DNA from: Microcaldota archaeon
GTDB taxonomy: Archaea > Micrarchaeota > Micrarchaeia > CAILAH01
Direction of reading: 5' to 3'
Length of the DNA stretch: 13,609 nt
NCBI GenBank assembly: GCA_026419815.1
Contig: JAOAKR010000015.1
Location: forward strand, 1-13,609
The notes below the pieces were generated by a model. It had not been told where the DNA came from and ran no database searches. It saw only the letters and a program-made list of their open reading frames with translations. Positions within the stretch are counted from its first letter, which is position 1. Every line of letters starts with the position of its first letter. A program made the position numbers and the translations under genes. Positions 1 through 6,527 of this stretch are shown piece after piece.

Positions 1-1
1 C

Positions 2-403
2 CTTGTTATAGGGTTTGCGATGGTGCTCATCTTTGCACTGATATACGCAATATACCCTGCACTCTCTAACTTCAACAGGTATTCTGAAGTGTCACAGGCT
101 GAGCGGTCACTCTCCCGGCTGGCTGGCGCGTTTGAGGCGGCATCCGCATACGGTGCGGGCACCGAAACCACTCTTTACCTTTATTTCCCGCCGGGGAATC
201 TCTCTTATGCTAAGGATACTGGGCACCTTGTTTACACGCTTCCGGACGGCACATCACTAGTGCGCATCACAGCCCTAAAAGGTCTTGTGCAGCTCAAGAA
301 GGGCGACAAGAACGCAGATGCGGTGGCATTTGAGGGTGCGGGCGTGCGCAGCATAAGGGTCAGCAAATCTGTGGACGCAGTTGAGGTTTCAGTGCTCCAG
401 TAA
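2..403 (+). CDS. Partial pilin-like membrane-anchored protein (N-terminus outside window)
   Basis: The frame is open from the first bases of the window to a TAA at 401-403, so the true start lies upstream. An ATG at 20 falls inside a hydrophobic stretch (about residues 1-18 of the visible part, LVIGFAMVLIFALIYAIY), which suggests it is internal. The hydrophobic segment is followed by a polar domain rich in beta-type sequence (for example TTLYLYFPPG and VEVSVLQ at the C-terminus). One N-terminal membrane helix plus a short extracellular beta domain is the layout of archaeal type IV pilin-like proteins. A prepilin and two pilus platform genes nearby fit this. The cleavage motif is not in the window, so the assignment is tentative. 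It ends 42 bp from the convergent CBS gene. Confidence 0.6.
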   Translation, partial: LVIGFAMVLIFALIYAIYPALSNFNRYSEVSQAERSLSRLAGAFEAASAYGAGTETTLYLYFPPGNLSYAKDTGHLVYTLPDGTSLVRITALKGLVQLKKGDKNADAVAFEGAGVRSIRVSKSVDAVEVSVLQ

Positions 404-445
404 TCGCATCCTGAACGTTTGAAGAGGCCTAAAAAGAGAGAAAAG

Positions 446-1540
446 TCAGGCCCTCCGCCTGTCCCGCTCCCAAGCGCTTGTTTTTGTGCGCGCCTTGCCC
501 GCCTGTTTCTTGAACACGGCGAGAAGCTCACGTGCCGCCTGCTGTGTGGCACTGCGGATGTCCCAATCTGATGCGGACACGGAGACGATATTATCGCTCT
601 TCGCACGCACTTTTACCTCATACATGCTGCGCAGGCCGGTATACCTCTGCTTCTTGTAGTGGACTGCCACGTATTGTATCTTTGCTATGTTTTCAAGCTT
701 CTCAACGGCGCGCTCAATTGTTGAGCGGACCTCGGGCATATATTCCTCGTCCCTCCTGTCCATCCCGCTGAAATATATCGGCAGCTGGCTTTTTTGGGTC
801 GCGATAACCTCAAACAGGTCCCTTACGCTCACAATGCCAAGCGGCCTATCCTTCTCAGCTACCACCACAGAGGACGCATCGCTGTCCTGCAGGAGCTGCA
901 CCGCTTCAGAAACACTTGCGGTTGGCGGCAGCATAAACACCTCTTCCCTCATATAATTCTTGACTGGGAGCGTGTCCGAGCCGTGCTTTTCCTTGACGAA
1001 CGGCAGCCTGCCTGTCGGTATCTCAGCAATTGACAGGATGTCGCGCATTGCAAGGACTCCCGCAATCTTGCCGTTCTCGGTCACGACCACCCTGCGCACA
1101 TTATTCTTGCGCATTACCTCGCGCGCCCTGCCGACAGGCTCATTGCTCTCAAGCGTGAGCACAGGCATAGTCATAACCTCACCAACAGTTGCCTTCGGCA
1201 GCATCTTGTTCTTGTGCAAGTACTTGAGCAGCTTGTTCCTGCGTATCACCTTATACCCATTCTCCGTAACGACCGGGAGCGCCTTGAACCTGCCGTCCAG
1301 GAACATCCTCACTGCGGTAAGCGTATCCATATTCTCTGTTATTACCGGGGCACGCTCTGCAAGCCCGCCCACCTTCTCACGGGATGGGTCGGCAACGGCA
1401 CGCACGTCCAGCTCGTCAAATATCCCGTAATAATGCCCGTTCTTCAGGACTATCACGCACGGCTCGCCGCGCATTATCTTTGAGACTGCTACCGAGACTG
1501 GCTCGTTTGCGTCCATTAGGCTTACATCCTCATACTCCAT
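446..1540 (-). CDS. Four-CBS-domain protein with C-terminal HPF/RaiA-like domain
   Basis: A 364-aa protein. Four CBS-type repeats can be followed at about residues 1-50, 60-110, 118-172 and 192-248. Repeats 3 and 4 are the clearest (VGEVMTMPVLTLESNEPVGRA; VKNYMREEVFMLPPTASVSEA, shown in parts here). CBS pairs usually bind adenine nucleotides and act as energy sensors. Residues about 253-352 (VRSTIERAVEKLENI, then YEVKVRA, then an amphipathic ATQQAARELLAVFKKQAGK) resemble the beta-alpha-beta-beta-beta-alpha fold of ribosome hibernation factors (HPF/RaiA/S30AE). The tail is very basic. The likely role is nucleotide-responsive ribosome binding or silencing, which is inference. The start is supported by a GGGTGA Shine-Dalgarno-like sequence at 1545-1550 that overlaps the stop codon of the upstream gene, so the two are probably co-transcribed and translationally coupled. 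Confidence 0.85.
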   Translation of the reverse strand: MEYEDVSLMDANEPVSVAVSKIMRGEPCVIVLKNGHYYGIFDELDVRAVADPSREKVGGLAERAPVITENMDTLTAVRMFLDGRFKALPVVTENGYKVIRRNKLLKYLHKNKMLPKATVGEVMTMPVLTLESNEPVGRAREVMRKNNVRRVVVTENGKIAGVLAMRDILSIAEIPTGRLPFVKEKHGSDTLPVKNYMREEVFMLPPTASVSEAVQLLQDSDASSVVVAEKDRPLGIVSVRDLFEVIATQKSQLPIYFSGMDRRDEEYMPEVRSTIERAVEKLENIAKIQYVAVHYKKQRYTGLRSMYEVKVRAKSDNIVSVSASDWDIRSATQQAARELLAVFKKQAGKARTKTSAWERDRRRA

Positions 1541-1544
1541 ACGC

Positions 1545-1838
1545 TCACCCTCTTATGCATTGCACGATATGTCTGTAATCCCTCTCAGGGACCACAATTT
1601 CAATGGTCGTATGCATCCCCATATAGTCGGTATAGCTGAGCGAAACCTTATGCCTAAGAAGCGGCATCGGGGATACCACGCGAACATCCTCTATCATATT
1701 GCGCGGCAGCTCTATGCGCTGGTTGCCGTTGACGAGCGCAATGCCTCCCTCCATAATTACAAGCTCACCCTTTGTGACAGGGCCGCTGTCCTGGTAAATA
1801 GGTATTCTCTTAAGCTCCTTGCCCAGCACGGATGCCAT
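1545..1838 (-). CDS. Conserved-looking hypothetical protein, 97 aa
   Basis: I do not recognise this protein. It is soluble, has no membrane helix, and is mostly predicted beta strand with alternating hydrophobic residues (GELVIMEGGIALVNGNQRIEL, then MIEDVRVVSPM, then KVSLSYTD), ending in a short helix (DYRHIVQCIRG). This resembles a small PH-like or beta-barrel domain, but that is only an impression. The start has GGTGG at 1841-1846 as a possible ribosome-binding site and a leftward TATA-like TTTATTAA at 1869-1876. Its stop codon overlaps the ribosome-binding site of the CBS/HPF-like gene, so the two probably form an operon and may act together. Confidence 0.75.
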   Translation of the reverse strand: MASVLGKELKRIPIYQDSGPVTKGELVIMEGGIALVNGNQRIELPRNMIEDVRVVSPMPLLRHKVSLSYTDYMGMHTTIEIVVPERDYRHIVQCIRG

Positions 1839-1954
1839 CGCACCACCAAAGCATATTCAACTTGCACCTTTATTAACCTTACAACCCGCAGCCCCCGGGG
1901 CAACGTGCCCGAAAATCCTAAATCCATATGCAACGTGGGCCGCATTACGCCACA

Positions 1955-1962
1955 TTTATTAA
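1955..1962 (+). promoter_or_regulatory. TATA box of the prepilin gene
   Basis: TTTATTAA is centred about 25 bp before the ATG at 1984, the usual archaeal TATA-to-start distance. It implies a leaderless or nearly leaderless transcript and argues for 1984 rather than the in-frame ATG at 1969. Confidence 0.55.
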
Positions 1963-1983
1963 GTTATAATGCGTATTCCATTT

Positions 1984-2451
1984 ATGGCTTCGCAGGGATT
2001 GCGCGGGCAGGCCGCGATGGAATACCTGATGACATACGGGTGGGCGCTGATCGCGATTGTTGTTGTGCTGTCGGTGCTTTATTCTGTTGGGGTGTTTGAC
2101 CCACAGCAGTATATGAGTGAGGAATGTATGTTCCAGCCGAGCCTGCAATGCAAGTCAATGCAGCTAAGCAAGCAAAGTGGCACGTTCACGCTCATTCTCC
2201 ACAACGGCCTCGGCTACAGGATAATCCGCCCGTCAGGCAAAATAACTTTCCTGAGCACGGGCCAGGAGATACCATACGCAATAGGCGGCGAGGTTGGCCC
2301 GAACGCAGGCATACAAATAGAAGTTACCGGGGTTGACACATCCAAGTTCCGGGCAGGCACAATTGAGAAGGCGCGCATTGCTCTTGAATACGGCTTGGAC
2401 GGCAGGACATACACAACAACGGGCTCGGTTTCTGTGCGTGTATCCCCATAA
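1984..2451 (+). CDS. Archaeal class III signal prepilin
   Basis: A 155-aa precursor. The N-terminus MASQGLRGQAAMEYLMTYGW carries the archaeal class III signal: a short basic leader, G8|Q9 as likely prepilin-peptidase cleavage site, the QAAMEYL motif, then a hydrophobic helix (ALIAIVVVLSVLYSVGVF). Such proteins are processed by an archaeal prepilin peptidase (PibD/EppA type) and assemble into type IV pilus-like filaments. The C-terminal part is a compact domain with two cysteines near its start (EECMFQPSLQC), which could form a disulphide. I chose the ATG at 1984 over 1969 because of the TATA spacing and because it gives a normal short leader. Nearby platform genes at 3791-5673 and the pilin-like gene at the window start fit a surface filament system. 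Confidence 0.9.
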   Translation: MASQGLRGQAAMEYLMTYGWALIAIVVVLSVLYSVGVFDPQQYMSEECMFQPSLQCKSMQLSKQSGTFTLILHNGLGYRIIRPSGKITFLSTGQEIPYAIGGEVGPNAGIQIEVTGVDTSKFRAGTIEKARIALEYGLDGRTYTTTGSVSVRVSP

Positions 2452-2478
2452 TTTGCTATTTGCGCTTGGGAAGCAAAA

Positions 2479-3729
2479 TTATCCCCGCGCCCCGATTATC
2501 TTCTTTGCAACCTCTTCAACATCAAGTGAGGCCTGCTCACCGCTTGAAAGGTCCTTAAGCATTATTTTTCCAGTGCTTGCTTCCGTGCCCCCTATAATGC
2601 CAGCAAACCGCACGCCAAGCGACGCAGCATAATCAAGCTGCTTGCGCATATTCCTCCCCATAAGGTCAATGCGCACGGCAATGCCTTTCTTCCTGAGCTG
2701 TTGTGCCGTGCGGATGCACGCACCGTAATTCTCGGGCGCTACGTTGACCAGCACGATGTCAGTAAGGGTCTTGTATTTGGCCCGCCGTTTGAGCAGTGTT
2801 GCAATCCTGTCAACGCCGAATGATATGCCTACGGCAGGCACGTCCTTGCCTGCGTAAATGCCTATTAGCGTGTCATACCTCCCGCCGGCAGCGATGGTCC
2901 CAAGCTGGGGGTCATCGCTTTTTATCTCGTACACTATGCCTGTGTAATACCCGAGCCCGCGTGCGATGCTTGGCTCAAACTTCCAGTTTGTTACGCCGTA
3001 CTCCCCAAGCAGCGAGAACAGCCTCTTCAGGTCAGCAACGCCTTCAGCGCATTCAGGGAGCCCCTCATAATATTCCAGGCCTTTCTTGAACGCCGCAATT
3101 ATTTCGGTGCCGTTGCCGATGCCGTTTTGCTCAAGCTCCCTTGCGACTTCCGACTCGCTTTTCTTGTCCAGCTTGTCAATTATGCGTATCGCCGAATCCA
3201 TCTTGCCGGCAGGCACACCGAAGTGCTTGAGCACCCCGGACATTAGCTTGCGGCTGTTTATGAGTATCTTATACCCACCAACGCCAATGCGGTCAAGTGC
3301 GTCGCGCGCGCACGCTATCAATTCAGCCTCACATTCGGCACCCTGCGCACCGAGAATATCTGCATCAGCCTGCAGGAATTCCCTATACCTGCCGTACTGC
3401 GGTTCTTCCCTGCGCCACACCTTCTCTATGCAGTATCTCTTGAAAGGCAGCGCGAACCCGGCATTCTCCGCGTAAAGCCTTGCAAGCGAGACCGTGAGGT
3501 CAAACCTGAGCCCGAGCTCGCCATCATCCATCCTGAATATCTCAGTGGCGATGCCGTCCCCGCCCTTGGCTTCAAGCACTTCAAGCCTTTCAATCGCAGG
3601 CTGTGACACGGGGTCATAACCGTACGCCCTGTATACATCCTCAATCGCAGAAATAAGGCCCTTGTATACAATCTCATCCTCAGGCAATATGTCGCGCATT
3701 CCACGCGCGCGTGCGTACTTCGCAGGCAT
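2479..3729 (-). CDS. hisS: Histidyl-tRNA synthetase
   Basis: A 416-aa class II aminoacyl-tRNA synthetase that attaches histidine to tRNA-His in the cytoplasm. Visible elements are the N-terminal GMRDILPED motif, motif 2 at about 96-127 (FKRYCIEKVWRREEPQYGRY followed by REFLQADADILG), the histidine-specific RGLGYYTGIVYE at 257-268, GGRYD at 282-286, and motif 3 AVGISFGVDRI at 299-309. The C-terminal anticodon-binding domain spans about 325-416. Length is normal for the family, and the histidine-binding motif and anticodon domain distinguish it from the HisZ paralogue. It lies between pilin and pilus-platform genes with which it has no functional link. The leftward TATA element at 3751-3760 lies about 26 bp before the ATG, so its mRNA is probably leaderless. 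Confidence 0.97.
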   Translation of the reverse strand: MPAKYARARGMRDILPEDEIVYKGLISAIEDVYRAYGYDPVSQPAIERLEVLEAKGGDGIATEIFRMDDGELGLRFDLTVSLARLYAENAGFALPFKRYCIEKVWRREEPQYGRYREFLQADADILGAQGAECEAELIACARDALDRIGVGGYKILINSRKLMSGVLKHFGVPAGKMDSAIRIIDKLDKKSESEVARELEQNGIGNGTEIIAAFKKGLEYYEGLPECAEGVADLKRLFSLLGEYGVTNWKFEPSIARGLGYYTGIVYEIKSDDPQLGTIAAGGRYDTLIGIYAGKDVPAVGISFGVDRIATLLKRRAKYKTLTDIVLVNVAPENYGACIRTAQQLRKKGIAVRIDLMGRNMRKQLDYAASLGVRFAGIIGGTEASTGKIMLKDLSSGEQASLDVEEVAKKIIGARG

Positions 3730-3750
3730 AAGAATAAGTTAATAACAACA

Positions 3751-3760
3751 TATTTAAATT
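3751..3760. promoter_or_regulatory. Shared TATA region between hisS and the pilus platform operon
   Basis: TATTTAAATT lies about 26 bp before the hisS start (leftward) and about 36 bp before the platform gene start at 3791 (rightward). The core is nearly palindromic, so it could serve both directions. It is the only good TATA element in this 61-bp divergent gap. Confidence 0.5.
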
Positions 3761-3790
3761 ACTTCCCGGCAAATCCCTTAGTGTGGTTTT

Positions 3791-4642
3791 ATGCCTGAAA
3801 CAAGCAGGGGCAAGAAAGAAGGCTCGGCGCTTGACGCACTTGTTGAATACATCGGCTCATTCTTCCCTGACCTGCGCAAGAAGCTGCGCATGGCCAAGAT
3901 GAAGAAAACGCAGAACGAGTACATTATGGATGTCCTGGTAATTTCTGCGATGCTCACGCTCATACTCTCGGTGTGTGTTGCGCTGTTTACAATAGTCGCA
4001 AATGGAAGCCTGCTTTGGCTTGCCGTTATGGTGCCGCTGATTGCGGTAGCAACGTTCCTGTTTATGATGAAGCGCGTTGATGTGGTGATGCTCTCGCGCC
4101 AGCGCAACATAGACAAGGACCTGCTGTTCGCCGGCAGGCAGCTGCTCATTGAGGTTCGCGGTGGCATACCACTTTATGATGGGATTGTGCATCTCACCTC
4201 AGATTACGGAGAGGTAAGCCGGGCGTTCAAGGAAATAGTTGATAAGGCCAATTTGGGTGTGCCGCTTGACGTTGCGATGGAAGATGTGGCGGAGGAGACG
4301 CCGTCAAAGCCGTTCAAGCGCCTTGTGCTCCAGATAGTGAACTCAATACGCTCCGGCTCAGACATCGCAGTCGCGCTTGAGACCATACTTGACCAGATGT
4401 CGCAGGAGCAGCTAATTGAGATTAAGGCTTATGGGCAGAAGCTTAACCCGCTTGGCATGTTCTATATGCTGTTTGGCATAATTATGCCATCGCTTGGAGT
4501 CACGCTTATTGTCACCATATTTACGTTCACCGGGGTTGCGCTGGGCCAGGCATTCCTGTTCGGCGCACTGCTGCTGGTGCTGCTTATGCAGTATATGTTC
4601 CTCACGATGATTGAGAGTTCAAGGCCGAGGTTTGAGGTATGA
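3791..4642 (+). CDS. T2SF/TadC-family pilus assembly platform protein 1
   Basis: A 283-aa inner-membrane protein with one type II secretion F (T2SF) domain. Two membrane helices lie at about 46-68 and 74-94. A cytoplasmic T2SF core follows (LLFAGRQLLIEVRGGIPLYD, a conserved SGSDIAVALE-type second half, then QEQLIEIKAYGQKLNPLGMF). Two further helices lie near 225-248 and 252-273. Proteins of this family sit in the membrane and couple the assembly ATPase to pilin insertion. The archaeal FlaJ/ArlJ protein has two such domains in one chain; here they are split over two genes. Its stop overlaps the next start by four bases (ATGA), so the pair is translationally coupled. The ATPase gene is not in the window. 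Confidence 0.88.
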   Translation: MPETSRGKKEGSALDALVEYIGSFFPDLRKKLRMAKMKKTQNEYIMDVLVISAMLTLILSVCVALFTIVANGSLLWLAVMVPLIAVATFLFMMKRVDVVMLSRQRNIDKDLLFAGRQLLIEVRGGIPLYDGIVHLTSDYGEVSRAFKEIVDKANLGVPLDVAMEDVAEETPSKPFKRLVLQIVNSIRSGSDIAVALETILDQMSQEQLIEIKAYGQKLNPLGMFYMLFGIIMPSLGVTLIVTIFTFTGVALGQAFLFGALLLVLLMQYMFLTMIESSRPRFEV

Positions 4643-5673
4643 GCAGGTTTGAGCAGATAGGCCATTTGTTGCCGAGAGGCATTGTGCGCAGCATTGGGAA
4701 GTTCCTTGACACAGCCGGCGTTATGGGTGAGACTGAAGCGATGGTCGGCACCACGCTCGTATTCTCGCTCGGGCTTGGGCTGCTCGTGTTCATTGTATCA
4801 ATCTTATCAACAGGATGGCTGCAGGCGTTCTCAGTGCCATTTTCTGGGCTGGGTGCGTTTGCCGCGGATGCTGCAGGTGCGGTTGTGATGCTCATAGTAA
4901 TTGAGGCGGCAACCCTTATTGCAGTATCCATAGCGCTTTATGCATACCTGCTCGTGCAAATTGATGCGCGCAGGCGCGAGCTTGAGTCGGTGCTGCCGGA
5001 TTTCCTGCAGCTGTCTGCTGCCAACGTGCGTGCAGGCCTGCCAATTGAGCAGGCGCTCTGGCGCGCGGCAACACCAGAATTCGGCATCCTTGCAAAGGAA
5101 GTGCAGATTGCAATGAAAAGAACGTTCAGTGGTGAGTCCATATCGGATTCGCTCACCTACCTCTCAAACAGGTTCAACTCAAAATACTTGCAGAGGACAG
5201 TCAGCGTCCTGAAGTTTGGGATTGCATCTGGTGGCGAGATTGGCGAGATTCTTGAGCGCACAGCGGCCGACCTGCGCAGGATGCAGATAATGTACAAGGA
5301 GGCAAGCTCCTCAATGCTGATGTATGTCATATTCATCTCGTTTGCGGCAATATTTGGCGCGCCAATACTGTTCGCAGTCTCGTTTAAGCTAATTGCAACA
5401 CTGAGCGCCGTATGGGCCAACGTGCCAGCCGTATCACAAGGTGGCTTTGGCGTGATCGGGTTTTCCCCGCCACAGATAACCGCGGATGACTTCAAGCTGT
5501 TCGCAATACTTGCAATATCAATCACATCAGTGTTCGCATCATTTATACTTGCGGTTATCCAGACCGGCTCTGCAAGGGACGGCCTAAAGATATTGCCGTT
5601 CTTCCTGATTGCAGGGCTGGGCGTGCTGTTCTTGGTGATGGCTGCGCTTGACCTGATGTTTACAGTATTCTAG
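4639..5673 (+). CDS. T2SF/TadC-family pilus assembly platform protein 2
   Basis: A 344-aa membrane protein with a second T2SF domain. Two N-terminal helices lie at about 40-60 and 80-105. The domain core begins LESVLPDFLQLSAANVRAGL, then PIEQALWRA, and continues through KFGIASGGEIGEILERTAAD, with MYKEASSSMLMYVIFISFAA leading back into the membrane. Three or four more hydrophobic segments follow. It starts within the previous gene's stop codon (ATGA), with GAGG at 4627-4630 as a Shine-Dalgarno-like element. With the upstream gene it probably forms a heterodimeric platform equivalent to a two-domain FlaJ/TadC. Substrate pilins are probably the class III prepilin at 1984 and the partial gene at the window start, which is inference from proximity. 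Confidence 0.88.
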   Translation: MSRFEQIGHLLPRGIVRSIGKFLDTAGVMGETEAMVGTTLVFSLGLGLLVFIVSILSTGWLQAFSVPFSGLGAFAADAAGAVVMLIVIEAATLIAVSIALYAYLLVQIDARRRELESVLPDFLQLSAANVRAGLPIEQALWRAATPEFGILAKEVQIAMKRTFSGESISDSLTYLSNRFNSKYLQRTVSVLKFGIASGGEIGEILERTAADLRRMQIMYKEASSSMLMYVIFISFAAIFGAPILFAVSFKLIATLSAVWANVPAVSQGGFGVIGFSPPQITADDFKLFAILAISITSVFASFILAVIQTGSARDGLKILPFFLIAGLGVLFLVMAALDLMFTVF

Positions 5674-5698
5674 TCCCAATTTTTGCACTCACGTATGG

Positions 5699-5710
5699 GA
5701 TATAAATATT
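5699..5710 (+). promoter_or_regulatory. TATA box of tRNA-Thr
   Basis: GATATAAATATT is centred about 26 bp upstream of the first base of mature tRNA-Thr at 5731. Transcription would start at or within a few bases of the mature 5' end, leaving almost no leader for RNase P to remove. Confidence 0.65.
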
Positions 5711-5766
5711 GCCTCCATAAATCCAACAAGGCCTCCGTAGCTCAGTGGTAGAGCGCTCGCCTTGTA

Positions 5767-5942
5767 TATGGGTGAGGGGGGACATTCCCCCTCCTCCATA
5801 AGACCCAACTTTCCCTCAAGGGAAGTTGGTTCAAAAAAAGGAAACCCCCAAAAGTGGTTCCCGTGAATTTAAGGGCGGTGCATTTGCGCGAGCAAATGAC
5901 GCACCGTTTTTGAAAAAACTGGTGCCGCAGTGGGGGCCCTTA
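5767..5942 (+). other. tRNA-Thr anticodon-loop insertion (176 nt), possibly composite intron
   Basis: This segment interrupts the loop at the canonical 37/38 site. It is rich in hairpins: GAGGGGG/CCCCCTC (5774-5780 with 5787-5793), CCAACT/AGTTGG with an inner TCCC/GGGA (5805-5829), and CGGTGC plus ATTTGC closed by a GCGA tetraloop (5876-5906, with a three-base bulge on the 3' side). TTAAGGGC (5869-5876) is exactly complementary to GCCCTTAA (5936-5943) and would cover the 3' splice site. The four bases before the expected 3' bulge (CCCT) do not pair with CTTG of the anticodon loop, so no standard BHB joins the two ends. No convincing coding sequence was seen. Confidence 0.75.
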
Positions 5943-5964
5943 AGCGAGAGGTCATGGGTTCAAA

Positions 5965-6035
5965 ATCTCAGCCCAAGGGGATCCCCCTTAGTCCGAGACC
6001 GCCCAAACCCCCAGAAGGGTTTGCGGCAATGAAGA
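5965..6035 (+). other. tRNA-Thr T-loop intron at position 59/60 (71 nt)
   Basis: The T loop is interrupted between A59 and T60. A BHB core is visible: TTCA (5959-5962) pairs perfectly with TGAA (6030-6033), flanked by three-base bulges AA|A (5963-5965) and GA|T (6034-6036), with the T stem as outer helix. The intron body holds two hairpins: AAGGGG with CCCC-CTT (5975-5989), and GCC-CAAACCC with GGGTTTG-GGC (6001-6027, loop CCAGAA). The inner helix next to the 5' bulge is weak (one pair), so this is a relaxed BHB. Removal restores a standard seven-base T loop. Confidence 0.88.
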
Positions 6036-6049
6036 TCCCATCGGGGGCT

Positions 6050-6207
6050 TGCTTTATTTTAATCAGTCTCGTGAAAGCTAAGTATGCGGTTTGGGGCGCA
6101 GCGAAGCGAGCATCCCCGCCGATGTGGAATGGGGTGCGGGGGCGCAGCGAAGCGAGCATCCCCGCATGCTTAAAAAACCTCTTTTCATAATATCCCTGGT
6201 TGATTAG
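6050..6207 (+). other. Spacer between tRNA-Thr and ferredoxin, with palindromic repeats
   Basis: This short gap has a T-rich stretch just after the tRNA (GCTTTATTTTA, 6051-6061) that may terminate transcription, then two copies of a GC-rich palindromic repeat (separate entry), then a TATA-like TTAAAAAA at 6170-6177 about 33 bp before the ferredoxin start. No plausible coding sequence was found in it. Confidence 0.5.
6093..6165 (+). repeat. Two copies of a 27-bp GC-rich palindromic repeat
   Basis: Identical 27-bp copies lie at 6093-6119 and 6139-6165. Each begins GGGGCGCAGCGAAGCGAGC and ends CATCCCCGC. Each can fold with GGGG against CCCC at the ends and GCGAAGCG-type pairing inside; in copy 2 the outer stem extends to GCGGGG/CCCCGC (6136-6141 with 6160-6165). 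This is the look of a REP-like intergenic hairpin. The first copy is preceded by TT, and the resulting TTGGGGCGCA also occurs twice in the tRNA-Gln intron. Confidence 0.8.
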
Positions 6208-6495
6208 ATGGCAAAAGTTAAGTTCCCAAGCGATAACATTGAGGCAGACGTCCCAGTGGGCACCCCGCTCAAGAAAGTGATTGAGGAGCAGGGCGCCAAC
6301 GTACACTTCGCGTGCTCGGACGGCCGCTGCGGCACGTGCCTTGTCCGCATAATAAAGGGTATGGAGTTCCTGAACAAGAGGACCCCAAATGAAGCGAGGA
6401 CGCTGGAGATGCTAGGCACCGAGGATGACAAGCGCCTTGCGTGCCAGGTTGTAATAGAGAAGGACGGCACAATTGAAGTTGAGGGCGTCTATTAA
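6208..6495 (+). CDS. [2Fe-2S] plant-type ferredoxin
   Basis: A 95-aa small electron carrier. It has the plant-type cluster motif C36-x4-C41-x2-C44 (ACSDGRCGTC), with the fourth ligand C79 (LACQ). A beta-grasp N-terminus (MAKVKFPSDNIEADVPVG) fits the family, and the length is standard for a stand-alone domain. The partner reductase is not in the window, so its redox pathway cannot be stated. It is followed after 32 bp by the glycosyltransferase gene, which has its own TATA-like element. Confidence 0.93.
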   Translation: MAKVKFPSDNIEADVPVGTPLKKVIEEQGANVHFACSDGRCGTCLVRIIKGMEFLNKRTPNEARTLEMLGTEDDKRLACQVVIEKDGTIEVEGVY

Positions 6496-6496
6496 G

Positions 6497-6510
6497 AATT
6501 TAATTTTTTA
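6497..6510 (+). promoter_or_regulatory. TATA-like element of the glycosyltransferase gene
   Basis: AATTTAATTTTTTA is centred about 26 bp before the ATG at 6528. This supports a leaderless mRNA and the ATG start over the upstream TTG at 6522. Confidence 0.45.
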
Positions 6511-6527
6511 TCAGGCTCATTTTGAAT

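Larger units (their letters stand above)
5731..6049 (+). tRNA. tRNA-Thr (anticodon UGU) in three exons
   Basis: The exons 5731-5766, 5943-5964 and 6036-6049 join to a 72-nt tRNA without CCA. The acceptor GCCTCCG (5731-5737) pairs with CGGGGGC (6042-6048), with discriminator T6049. The D arm is GCTC/GAGC. The anticodon stem is CTCGC (5756-5760) with GCGAG (5944-5948), and the loop CTTGTAA has anticodon TGT at 5763-5765. The T stem is ATGGG (5954-5958) with CCCAT (6037-6041), and the spliced T loop reads TTCAAAT. All stems are complete, so this is a functional gene if both insertions are removed. Boundaries at the anticodon could shift by one or two bases because of repeated T/A residues. Confidence 0.93.

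Noticed and set aside
3086..3475. Open frame of 129 codons opposite hisS
   Set aside because: It is the antisense shadow of a well-supported synthetase gene with no independent signals.
5826..6190. Open frames of 68-86 codons across the tRNA-Thr region
   Set aside because: They run through tRNA exons and hairpin repeats, have no ribosome-binding site, and their residues are low-complexity by-products of GC-rich palindromes.
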